Assembly (NCBI RefSeq): GCF_943169845.1
Contig: NZ_CALPBW010000017.1
Location: forward strand, 1 to 34,868
DNA length: 34,868 nucleotides
Origin: Peptoniphilus rachelemmaiella
Lineage (GTDB): Bacteria > Bacillota > Clostridia > Tissierellales > Peptoniphilaceae
Reading direction: 5' to 3'
The notes under the pieces were generated by a model. That model ran no database searches and was not told where the DNA came from. It saw only the letters and a list, made by a program, of their open reading frames with translations. The position numbers and the translations under genes were made by a program. Shown piece after piece: positions 1-7,066 of this stretch; within the stretch, counting starts at the first letter, position 1; every line of letters begins with the position of its first letter.

Positions 1-95
1 TTGCAATCAATGGTAATCAGGCGTCTTTCTTCTGAAACACCGGTGACCTCGACATCTTGGATTCCTAAAAGTAATGTGGTAATATTGTTTTGCAC
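1..95 (-). CDS. Putative ISL3-family transposase, N-terminal 31 residues only
   Basis: A GTG at 95 is preceded by a G-rich ribosome binding site (AAGGGGGG, about 7 nt upstream), and the frame stays open to the window edge. The visible peptide begins MQNNITTLLLGIQDVEVTGV and continues with a charged stretch and a short beta-like segment. This resembles the N-termini of ISL3 transposases, which open with a short helix plus a G-x-x-x-V-x-V-T motif before their zinc finger. The zinc finger and the DDE catalytic domain are not visible. The frame is continuous with the upstream secreted-protein ORF (codon 136 of that frame), so a fused product is formally possible, but the strong internal ribosome binding site makes independent initiation more likely. 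Confidence 0.45.
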   Translation of the reverse strand, partial: MQNNITTLLLGIQDVEVTGVSEERRLITIDC

Positions 96-173
96 TTGTT
101 TGCCCCCCTTTATTATTTTGTGGTGATTTAATTTTAGGTGATTAGGAAAACAAGTGCTATCTTTTTGCACAAA

Positions 174-209
174 AATATCCATTAAGGAGGTTACTCCCCA
201 ATGGATATT
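174..209 (-). repeat. Terminal hairpin of the ISL3-like element
   Basis: Two 16-nt arms (174-189 and 194-209) pair along their whole length in RNA, counting two G-U pairs on the minus-strand transcript, around a TAAC loop. The hairpin lies between the element terminus and the transposase start. In such a position hairpins can block translation from read-through transcripts entering from flanking DNA. That role is inference. Confidence 0.5.
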
Positions 210-217
210 ATAGAGCC

Positions 218-500
218 TTATTTTATAGGTAGCACCGTCAGGGGCCCCTTTTAATCTTAGATAAACAAATCCGTAAATTCCTTTGTAACCAAAATCAACT
301 CTATCCTTTGATTTGCAGAATTCAGCTTTCTCAATTTCAATGCCATGATCTTTCATTCCTTCTGCTGTTACGGATGACTTTAAACTGGCAGCATGGACCT
401 TAGTACTACTCATTAAAGTAGAAATTGTCAAACAAGCCACGGTTAGGCAAAAGATAAGTAAAAGTCCCTTGCTTTTTATCTTTAAATTTTGCAGGTACAT
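218..500 (-). pseudogene. Secreted protein of unknown function, cut off by IS insertion
   Basis: ATG at 500 follows a clear ribosome binding site (GAAGGGAGAATCAA). The first 38 or so residues form a Sec signal peptide: a basic start (MYLQNLKIKSKG), a hydrophobic core (LLLIFCLTVACLTISTL) and an AHA-type cleavage region (KVHAAS). About 55 residues of mature protein follow, containing VDFGYKGIYGFVYLRLKG, before the GGCTCT element terminus at 217. The frame continues into the element without a stop. I do not recognise the family. The gene is AT-rich compared with the core of the window. It follows a consensus promoter and a possible 40-residue ORF, so it probably belonged to a small operon for an exported peptide or protein; the function is unknown. 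Confidence 0.5.
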
Positions 501-604
501 TTGATTCTCCCTTCTATCTCAATATCTTTTAAACTTAAGATACTACAAGTTAATACAGCTAAATCATAATATCTACCTTGTTCGAATTGAATTAAGCATT
601 GCAC
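482..604 (-). CDS. Possible small ORF (40 aa) upstream of the secreted protein
   Basis: GTG at 604 has a good ribosome binding site (GAGAGG, 5 nt spacer). The frame encodes 40 residues beginning MQCLIQFEQGRYYDLAVL and ending with a Cys-rich tail (IKCTCKI). It overlaps the start of the secreted-protein gene by 19 nt, which would suit translational coupling. It sits about 37 nt after the predicted transcription start of a consensus promoter. I recognise no family. It could be a leader peptide, a small regulatory peptide or a chance frame in AT-rich DNA. Confidence 0.35.
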   Translation of the reverse strand: MQCLIQFEQGRYYDLAVLTCSILSLKDIEIEGRIKCTCKI

Positions 605-647
605 TTTCACCTCTCTTTTTGATATTGATACTTATTATCTGTTAGTT

Positions 648-676
648 ATTATAGGCTTCACTTTCCTTTTTGTCAA
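648..676 (-). promoter_or_regulatory. Consensus sigma-A promoter (minus strand)
   Basis: On the minus strand there is a perfect TTGACA (671-676) and a perfect TATAAT (648-653) with a 17-bp spacer. Transcription would begin near 641 and read the 40-residue ORF and then the interrupted secreted protein. This is the strongest promoter match in the window. The rest of 501-763 is AT-rich, and I see nothing else in it. Confidence 0.75.
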
Positions 677-871
677 ATCAACGTATTGTCGAATTATTTA
701 AAAATTTCAGCTCTATTAGCGATACAATTGTCGACGGTCATAGAACTCTTTTTTAGATCCAATTTTGAACTCATTGATTGTAATATCAAGTTGAATATTC
801 AATAAAGTCCATATGGCTTTCTTTTTAAAGATTTAAGTATAAAGAAGTACATTCATTAGAAGGAAAGTCCT

Positions 872-1883
872 ATGGACAATTTACTGCAATAAAATACAAA
901 AAGGGCAATTCCTTACATTTGAATGCCGAGTTTTATCCAAACTCGCCTAAAGGATGACCTGAAAGCTAACAAAGTAGCAAAAAACGTTTGTGCTCTTAAT
1001 ACTATCCGCAATTGAATCAAATATGAAACAGTGACGCTTTGTAGTACTAATGTTCTACCCTACAAAACCGCTAACGTGCAAGCTAACCATGAGAAATAAC
1101 GCCAAATAAGTTGTAGCTACTTCGATTTCCTCAAAATGTTCGATTCTATTTCTTTTGTAGAAGAGAATTTCTTCGCAAATAATTAGACGCTGGGTGCATG
1201 CGTCGGCTACACTATAAATGGCGTTCTTTTTACTAGAGAACAGATCGTTAGTATCAAGACATTCTATCGCTCTTTTATGCTGGGCTTACTTGCTTTCCAC
1301 AACATTGACCTTCCAGAGAAACTACTTCAGTCTCTAAAGAAAAAGGGGATCGTATAAACGACCTTCGGAAACAAACAATCATACCGAGTTTAGGCACACG
1401 GGTGTAGAACTTGTTATCGGTTCTATAAAATGATGACGGTAGCTTTATTGCTATAATTGAACGTAACACCAGCGAGTATTGGATACTCCTAATCCCAGGA
1501 CGGGATACAAGCAGTATCATGGCTACCTTAGGGACTATTCGCTAACAATACAGTGAACAATAAGATGATGTCTTCAAAAAGGTGACGTCAGGTAATGAAC
1601 CTAAGTTTTCGATGTTTTCTGATCTGGAGAAGATCAGAAAACATCGACTTACTTCGCTGCTCCTATGCCTCTTGTGGAAAGTGATCTATAGAGCGACATA
1701 CATTAATCTAATTCGCAGATTTTCCTAAAGGGGGCCGTCTTAAGAGTTAATCTGATAAACAAATTCCCTACATAGGGATATAATGTAATAATCTGTCGAA
1801 AAACACTTCTTGTCTACCTCACTCCAACTGAACTATTTGGAGGTGAGTTAAATCGAATTTACTCCTGTGCTATTTAATTGATT
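872..1883 (+). pseudogene. IS30-family transposase remnant
   Basis: Reading the plus strand across several frames gives successive blocks in the order of an IS30 transposase. Near the start is an IS30-style helix-turn-helix zone, with RNA-polymerase-like spacing broken by stops. Around 1190-1350 come ACVGYTINGVLFTREQIVSI, then a LGLLAFHNIDLPEKL block. Near 1600 is a block resembling the DDE-domain D-N-G-x-E-F segment (GNEPKFSMFSDLE). Near 1690-1740 is NLIRRFSLKG, and at the end YLTPTELFGGELNRIYS. In-frame stops and frame changes separate the blocks, so no functional transposase is made. A possible original start is ATG at 872 after AAGGAAAG. Confidence 0.65.
1609..1647. repeat. Perfect 17-bp inverted repeat inside the IS30 remnant
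   Basis: Arms at 1609-1625 and 1631-1647 are exact inverse copies with a 5-nt GGAGA loop. The left arm is transposase coding sequence (around the SMFSDLE block). The right arm looks like a local inverted duplication that helped break the gene. It could instead act as a transcription barrier. Confidence 0.7.
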
Positions 1884-1934
1884 AATTTACTGTCGATGTT
1901 CGAATGATTATTGTAATTGAGTTCAAATATAAAA

Positions 1935-1985
1935 GGCTCTAATAAATCTATTGAGGAGTAGTGCCCTCAATGAATATTTTCGCAC
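1935..1985 (+). repeat. Second ISL3-like terminus, solo
   Basis: The plus-strand sequence starting GGCTCTA at 1935 matches the terminus that starts at 217 on the minus strand at most positions over about 50 bp, including the GGAGTA core and the ATATTTT tail. It also forms a hairpin (ATTGAGG paired with CCTCAAT). No transposase follows: the sequence runs straight into the IS200-type element. This looks like the truncated end of another copy. Confidence 0.5.
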
Positions 1986-2672
1986 AATAAACATCCCCCA
2001 GCGTAGCCGGGGGTTTTCTTTGTCGGCCCAAAGGGCTTGTATTACTAGCTGCGCCTGAAGGGCGTCGTTGGTCTGCCCGTGCTAACATTACTCGGCTACC
2101 CCTTAAAGGGGTTCGTCGTGTCAAAGGTTAGTTGCTCACTTATTTGATCCTCTTTCAACTGGTTTTGTATATACTCTTGAATCTTTTTAGCGTTTTTCCC
2201 CGCTGTATCAACGTAATAGCCTCGGCACCAAAACTGCCTTCCCCTATATTTGTATTTCATGTCTCCCCATCGTTCATAGATCATGATGCTGCTCTTACCT
2301 TTTAGAAAGCCCATGAATGAAGATACAGATAGTTTGGGTGGGATCTCTAGTAGCATGTGAACGTGATCCGGACATACTTCCGCCTCGATTATGTTCACGC
2401 CTTTCCAACTGCATAACTCCCGTAGAATCGCTCCAATTTCTAAGCGCTTCGATCCATAAAATACTTTTCGCCTGTATTTCGGAGCAAACACGACGTGATA
2501 CTTACAATTCCAATTTGTGTGTGATAAACTATGGGTGTGATTTAGTGATGTCATTATTTCCTCCTGATTGTGATTGGTTGGCAGACCTCTCTCATCATAT
2601 CACGCTGGAAATAACGGGCAATTATCGCTAGAGCCAAACGGAACCCCCGGTCTAACCGGGGGTTTTCTAATA
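1986..2672 (-). mobile_element. IS200/IS605-type element (tnpA only)
   Basis: The element is about 690 bp with one ORF, tnpA, and subterminal hairpins at both ends: CCCCC/GGGGG at 1995-2013 and CCCCCGG/CCGGGGG at 2644-2662. It has hairpin ends and no long terminal inverted repeats, as expected of single-strand HUH transposition. It sits directly behind the terminator of the pyrophosphatase gene. A second, truncated copy of the left-hand hairpin end lies at 34558-34580. Exact ends are approximate. Confidence 0.75.
2096..2554 (-). CDS. tnpA: IS200/IS605-family transposase TnpA
   Basis: The 152-residue Y1 HUH transposase cuts and joins single-stranded DNA at hairpin-marked ends. The diagnostic motifs are visible: an N-terminal WNCKYHVVFAPKYRRKVF block, the HUH metal-binding motif in CPDHVHML, and the GYYVDTAGKN segment carrying the catalytic tyrosine, followed by a YIQNQ helix. 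ATG at 2554 follows AGGAGG at ideal spacing. Length is normal for the family, and no stop or frameshift is seen, so the element is probably still active. There is no tnpB accessory gene, so this is the IS200-like arrangement. Confidence 0.93.
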   Translation of the reverse strand: MTSLNHTHSLSHTNWNCKYHVVFAPKYRRKVFYGSKRLEIGAILRELCSWKGVNIIEAEVCPDHVHMLLEIPPKLSVSSFMGFLKGKSSIMIYERWGDMKYKYRGRQFWCRGYYVDTAGKNAKKIQEYIQNQLKEDQISEQLTFDTTNPFKG

Positions 2673-2673
2673 C

Positions 2674-2700
2674 AAAAAAACAACCCGCCGAAGCGAGTTG
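2674..2700 (-). terminator. Rho-independent terminator after hppA
   Basis: On the minus strand a stem (CAAC-CGC type arms, 2681-2688 with 2693-2700, one mismatch) with a TTCG loop is followed by seven T. It lies just downstream of the pyrophosphatase stop codon at 2727. The IS200-type element is inserted immediately beyond the T-tract. Confidence 0.75.
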
Positions 2701-2726
2701 CTTATAATTTGATCGAGTGGAATCGA

Positions 2727-4730
2727 CTACATAAAGATGCCGCCGAATTGTACAAAGAGCGGTGCGAAGACCAAGGAAACGATGGTGATCAGTTTGATTA
2801 AGATGTTCAAACTCGGTCCGGACGTATCCTTGAAGGGGTCGCCGACGGTATCGCCGGTAACGGCCGCTTTGTGTGCATCAGAGCCTTTGCCGCCGTGGGC
2901 GCCGCCTTCGATGTGTTTCTTGGCATTGTCCCAAGCGCCGCCGGCATTACTCATAAAGATAGCCATTAAGACGCCGGTAACCAGTGCGCCGGCTTGCAGA
3001 CCACCTAATGCTTCCGTGCCTAAGCAGAAGCCGACAACTAAGGGCACGATCACGGCGATGATGCCGGGAACGATCATTTCTCTTAATGCGGCGGTGGTGG
3101 AAATGTCTACGCATTTTGCGTATTCCGGAGTCGCTTTTCCTTCCATGATGCCGGGGATGTCTTTAAATTGACGACGTACTTCTTCGATCATGGCCGTGGC
3201 CGCATTGCCGACTGCGCTCATGGTTAAAGCGGAGAAAGCGAAGGGCAGCATGCCGCCGATGAAGGTCCCTGCGATAACGCCGGGCTTGGAAATATCGATG
3301 CCTGCAAGGCCCGTAGCTTGAATGTAGGATACAAACAAGGAAAGGGCGGTGAGGGCTGCAGAACCGATGGCGAAGCCCTTGCCGATGGCAGCCGTGGTGT
3401 TACCGACGGCGTCTAAGGAGTCGGTAATGCCGCGGACTTCTTCGGGGAGTTCGCACATTTCGGCGATCCCGCCGGCGTTGTCGGCGATGGGGCCGTAGGC
3501 GTCTACAGCGATGGTGGATGCGGTGGTAGCCAACATACCTACTGCGGCCAAAGCAATGCTATAAAGGCCGAAGACCGGGTTTTCGTGGCCGCCGCCTAAA
3601 GCGTATGCGGCGATAATGCCGATAGCCAATACGATGATCGGGCCGACGGTGGACATCATGCCAACGGAGAGGCCGGCGATGATGTTTGTGGATGCGCCGG
3701 TTTCCGATTCGTGTGCGATTCGTTGAACAGGCTTATAGTCGTCGGCGGTGTAGTATTCGGTGATCTTGGAAATAACCAAGCCGACGCAAACGCCGATGAT
3801 GACGGGCCAGAACAAGGTGAGTTCGCCGAAAATCATGTTTGCGCAAATACCGGAGACGATAATGGTGACGCCGGATGCAATATAGGTGCCCATGTTCAAT
3901 GCTTTTTGCGGGTTCTTGTCCCCTTTAACGAAGAACATGGAAATAATCGAAGCAATAATACCGATGACGGCGATGGAAAGGCCGTATTGAATCCCTTTGT
4001 CTTGGGAAGCCAGGAAACCTAAGGTAATAACGGAAAGGAGTGCGCCGACATAAGATTCGAACAAGTCGGCACCCATACCTGCCACGTCGCCGACATTGTC
4101 GCCGACGTTATCGGCGATAACAGCCGGGTTTCTCGGGTCGTCTTCCGGAATACCTGCTTCAACTTTACCGACCAAGTCGGCGCCGACGTCTGCAGCTTTG
4201 GTATAGATACCGCCGCCGACACGGGCGAAGAGGGCGATAGAGGATGCCCCTAAGGAGAAGCCGGTGATGATTTCAGCATCGCCGAACCACAGGTAGAAGA
4301 CGGAAATCCCTAAAATACCTAAACCGACGACGACAAGACCCATAACGGCACCGCCGGAGAAGGCGATATCCAGAGCCGCTGCCATGCCGCTTTTGTGGGC
4401 GGCATTGGCGGTACGAACATTGGCTTTGGTGGCCGTGTTCATGCCGATGTAGCCGGCGGTAACGGAAAAGATGGCGCCGACGATGAAGCATACAGCGGTG
4501 CGCCAGCCGATAGCGAATGTTAAAACGGCGGCCAATACGACGACAAAGACGACGAGCGCTTTGTATTCACGTTGTAAAAAGGCCATGGCTCCTTCGTGGA
4601 TATAGCCGGAGATTTCTTTCATCCGATCGTTACCCGGATCTTGCTTTCCTACGTAGGAAGATTTCATAAGACCGAATAAAATAGCTATAATACCGACGAT
4701 GGGAGCGATGAATAAAATATTAATATCCAT
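2727..4730 (-). CDS. hppA: Membrane-bound K+-class ion-pumping pyrophosphatase
   Basis: This 667-residue integral membrane enzyme hydrolyses pyrophosphate to pump H+ or Na+ across the membrane. About 15-16 hydrophobic segments are visible. The pyrophosphate and Mg-binding signatures are present: [18 protein letters not shown], the [18 protein letters not shown] run, DNAGGIAEM, and [12 protein letters not shown] near the C-terminus. The sequence [10 protein letters not shown] has Ala where K+-independent enzymes carry Lys (KAVTKG type), which places this protein in the K+-dependent class. H+ versus Na+ specificity cannot be read here with certainty. ATG at 4730 follows AGGAGG. It lies 12 bp downstream of secG and probably shares its transcript. 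It would recover energy from biosynthetic pyrophosphate, which suits a fermenter. Confidence 0.95.
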   Translation of the reverse strand: MDINILFIAPIVGIIAILFGLMKSSYVGKQDPGNDRMKEISGYIHEGAMAFLQREYKALVVFVVVLAAVLTFAIGWRTAVCFIVGAIFSVTAGYIGMNTATKANVRTANAAHKSGMAAALDIAFSGGAVMGLVVVGLGILGISVFYLWFGDAEIITGFSLGASSIALFARVGGGIYTKAADVGADLVGKVEAGIPEDDPRNPAVIADNVGDNVGDVAGMGADLFESYVGALLSVITLGFLASQDKGIQYGLSIAVIGIIASIISMFFVKGDKNPQKALNMGTYIASGVTIIVSGICANMIFGELTLFWPVIIGVCVGLVISKITEYYTADDYKPVQRIAHESETGASTNIIAGLSVGMMSTVGPIIVLAIGIIAAYALGGGHENPVFGLYSIALAAVGMLATTASTIAVDAYGPIADNAGGIAEMCELPEEVRGITDSLDAVGNTTAAIGKGFAIGSAALTALSLFVSYIQATGLAGIDISKPGVIAGTFIGGMLPFAFSALTMSAVGNAATAMIEEVRRQFKDIPGIMEGKATPEYAKCVDISTTAALREMIVPGIIAVIVPLVVGFCLGTEALGGLQAGALVTGVLMAIFMSNAGGAWDNAKKHIEGGAHGGKGSDAHKAAVTGDTVGDPFKDTSGPSLNILIKLITIVSLVFAPLFVQFGGIFM

Positions 4731-4742
4731 GATTCCTCCTGA

Positions 4743-4976
4743 TTATTGCATAACTGCTACAAGCAAAATAGTAGCGATAAAAAAGATTGTCGAAGAGACC
4801 ATGGTAATGCGCTTGAGCATTTCCTTGCGACTGGTCCCACGATTGGTCCCCCATTCCGACGACGGCGAGCTACCGTCTAAGGTACCCAAGCCCACTTGAT
4901 TGGATTCCTGAACGACGATGGCCCAAATGGTCGCGATGGCCGACAGGGCGACGATAACACTGATAAATGTAGTCAT
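4743..4976 (-). CDS. secG: Preprotein translocase subunit SecG
   Basis: The 77-residue protein has two membrane segments (about residues 4-23 and 58-75) joined by a polar Gly/Ser-rich loop (GLGTLDGSSPSSEWG). This is the SecG layout: the small accessory subunit of SecYEG that aids protein export. The start is ATG at 4976, chosen over an upstream ATG at 5048 because GAGGAGGTG lies directly upstream and because family length is 70-80 residues. It is first in a two-gene unit with the pyrophosphatase. Confidence 0.85.
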   Translation of the reverse strand: MTTFISVIVALSAIATIWAIVVQESNQVGLGTLDGSSPSSEWGTNRGTSRKEMLKRITMVSSTIFFIATILLVAVMQ

Positions 4977-5019
4977 ATTTACACCTCCTCGATCCAAACT
5001 ATCTATCAATAACATTACT

Positions 5020-5048
5020 ATCCTAACATAATCCATTGTGTATTGCAA
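5020..5048 (-). promoter_or_regulatory. Promoter for secG-hppA
   Basis: On the minus strand TTGCAA (5043-5048) and TAGGAT (5020-5025) are 17 bp apart, with a start expected about 40 nt upstream of the secG ATG. Confidence 0.55.
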
Positions 5049-5111
5049 TTGGAAGCTGCCGCAAAAAGGCTTGTTTTACGCATTTTACTGGTTAGTTTTA
5101 AAGAGAAGGGC

Positions 5112-5117
5112 TATAAT
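5112..5117 (+). promoter_or_regulatory. -10 box for the gamma-glutamyltransferase gene
   Basis: A perfect TATAAT lies 22 bp before a TTG start with ribosome binding site AAAGGAG. The -35 region (TGGTTA near 5089-5094) is a weak match. Confidence 0.45.
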
Positions 5118-5138
5118 CATCTTAAAGGAGTGAAGCCA

Positions 5139-6765
5139 TTGAATCAGACCTATCCCTATCCTTCGAAACGCAGTTTGACCTACGGCCGCGCCATGGCCCT
5201 TGCCTCCAATCCCTCGGCGGCCGCGGCGGGCAGAAAGATTTTAGAAGCCGGGGGCAATGCCGTGGACGCATCCGTCGCCATGGCCGCCGCCCAGGTGGTG
5301 GCAGAGCCCACCTCCAACGGGCTCGGGAGCGATCTTTTCGCCATCGTCGCCATGGACGATGTACTTTACGGTTACAACGGCAGCGGCAAAAGCCCCGCCG
5401 CCATTTCCCTCGCCGCCATGAAAGAAAAAAAATGCGAGGCCATGCCGGAGTTCGGCATCGAAGCCGCAGGGGTTCCCGGCGCCGTACGGGCCTGGGCGGA
5501 CATTCATAAAAAACACGGCCGCCTGCCCTTTAAAGACGTGCTGGCTCCCGCCATAGACTACGCTGAAAAAGGCTTCGTCCTCCCCCCCCACCGTGGCGCG
5601 GCTATGGGCCATGGAGCTCGAAAAAAGACGTGCCAATCGAGGTGCTCTTTACGACGGCTTTTGGGCGCAGTTTTCTTTTGAAGAAAAGGCGCCGAAGGCA
5701 GGCGATGTAATTACTTTTCCGGACATGGCCCGCACATTAAAATCCATTGCAGAAGACGGCGGAGAAAGTTTCTACGAAGGGGCCATCGCCGAAAAAATCG
5801 ACGCCTTTATGAAAGCCCACGGCGGCTTTATGAGAAAAGAAGATCTCGCCGCACAGAAAACCTTGGAGGTTGAGCCCCTCTCCCTTTCCTTTGAAGGGGC
5901 CGAGGTGTGGGAGCTGCCCCCCAACGGCCAGGGCATTTCCGTCCTCATGGCCCTGGAGATTTTAAAGCACAAGCCCACGATCCCCGACGACGGCAAAAGC
6001 GCCCATGTCATCGCCGAGGCCATTAAGCGGGCCATGACCGACGCGGCGAAATACGTGGCCGATCCAGAATACATGTCCCTCTCCTCGGAGGATCTTTTAA
6101 ATCCCCAGTATCTTAAAAAATGTCGCGACGCAATCGGAGAAAAGGCGGAGATCGTTCACTACGGCAATCTCTTGGATCGCTCCACGGTTTATTTCTGTGC
6201 AGGGGATAATGAAGGCAACATGGTCTCCATGATTCAATCCAATTACGACGGTTTCGGCGCGGGCATCGTCGTGCCGGAGACGGGGATTTCACTAAACAAC
6301 CGCCTCTTGAACTTCACATTCGAAGAAGGCCACGACAATTGTTTGGCCGGGAACAAACGGCCCTACCACACGATTATCCCGGGCTTTTTGACGAAAGGCG
6401 GCAAGCCCTACGGCGCCTTCGGGGTTATGGGCGGCTTTATGCAGCCTCAGGGCCACGTGCAGACTCTCCTTCAGCTCTTGCGCTACGGCAGAAATCCCCA
6501 GGCGGCTCTGGACGCGCCCCGCTTTATGTGGACGGGAGATAAAGACCTCGTCGTGGAAGAGGATTACAACGAGAAGGCCGTGGAGGAATTGATCCGCCGC
6601 GGCCACCGGGTGATTCGACCGCCCCACGATTTGGACATGGGCCGGGGCCAATACATGCTCTACGACCGGAAGCGAAAAATTTATGTCGGCGGTACGGAAA
6701 AGCGCTGCGACGGCACCATCGCCGTGGCGGACTCGTTTATTTACAAACCATTCCCCGGCAAGTAA
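5139..6765 (+). pseudogene. Gamma-glutamyltransferase family protein (YwrD-like), frameshifted
   Basis: Two overlapping frames (5139-5590 and from about 5591 to 6765) together give about 541 residues of a cytoplasmic GGT-family Ntn-hydrolase. These enzymes self-cleave before a Thr and then hydrolyse or transfer gamma-glutamyl groups. The first part has GGNAVDASVAMAAAQVVAEP and GVPGAVRAW. The second has the STVYF site (Thr near composite residue 349), DNEGNMVSMIQSNYDGFG and VMGGFMQPQGH. The frame breaks in a run of eight C (5582-5589); seven C would restore LPPTVARLW. There is no signal peptide, as in YwrD-type members. The start is TTG at 5139 after AAAGGAG. It could be a true pseudogene, a phase-variable tract or a sequencing error. 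The rest of the gene is undamaged, which argues against old decay. Confidence 0.85.
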
Positions 6766-6787
6766 AATGGTGATGAGAGGTGATATC

Positions 6788-7012
6788 ATGAGAGAATGGA
6801 AAACAAGCCTTCTGCTTCTTGCCGTAATCTTCCTCGTCGCGATCATGGTGAACTATTTCATTTCCATGAGGATCTATGGTCATTGGCAGTTCAGTGATGT
6901 TTATAAAGATATCTATTTTTGGATCTTTATCGGCGCCACAATCTTTTTCAGAGTCCTCGTTTCCGCGATTTCTAACTATTGCAAAAGAAACAGTGCACAT
7001 AAGAAGGATTGA
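6788..7012 (+). CDS. Small membrane protein of unknown function (74 aa)
   Basis: ATG at 6788 follows GAGAGG at 7 nt, 22 nt after the gamma-glutamyltransferase stop, so the two probably share a transcript. The peptide has two membrane segments (about residues 7-27 and 42-61) separated by a short polar loop and ends in a basic tail (NYCKRNSAHKKD). No family is recognised. It ends just before a strong terminator. Confidence 0.65.
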   Translation: MREWKTSLLLLAVIFLVAIMVNYFISMRIYGHWQFSDVYKDIYFWIFIGATIFFRVLVSAISNYCKRNSAHKKD

Positions 7013-7027
7013 TTTTGCCCAATCAAA

Positions 7028-7058
7028 AACCGGAGAGCACGTCTCCGGTTCTTTTTTT
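7028..7058. terminator. Terminator between convergent genes
   Basis: Nine-bp arms (AACCGGAGA at 7028-7036, TCTCCGGTT at 7042-7050) with a 5-nt loop are followed by seven T on the plus strand and preceded by an A-run that serves the minus strand. It closes the plus-strand unit and probably the phospholipase D-like gene from the other side. Confidence 0.85.
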
Positions 7059-7066
7059 AAACAATT

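Larger units (their letters stand above)
1..217 (-). mobile_element. ISL3-family-like element, one end (partial, runs off window)
   Basis: Reading the minus strand from 217, the sequence starts GGCTCT, then forms a long hairpin (174-209), then reaches a transposase-like start at 95. A closely similar GGCTCT terminus occurs at 1935-1985 on the plus strand, which supports this being a mobile-element end and not chance. The element interrupts the reading frame of a secreted protein that starts at 500. The other end and the 8-bp target duplication expected of ISL3 elements lie outside the window, so the family assignment rests on the transposase N-terminus and the terminus style only. Confidence 0.5.
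764..1927 (+). mobile_element. Decayed IS30-family insertion sequence
   Basis: The remnant is bounded by TTTGAACTCA (764-773) and its exact inverse TGAGTTCAAA (1918-1927), giving about 1.16 kb, a normal length for an IS30 element. The interior carries a broken IS30-type transposase. No target duplication could be recognised. Its right end lies only 7 bp from an ISL3-like terminus at 1935. Confidence 0.6.

Noticed and set aside
1275..1520. 81-codon minus-strand frame in the AT-rich patch
   Set aside because: It overlaps the recognisable IS30 transposase blocks on the plus strand.
6292..6846. 184-codon minus-strand frame opposite the gamma-glutamyltransferase gene
   Set aside because: It lies over conserved catalytic motifs of the plus-strand gene, and no start signal is seen.
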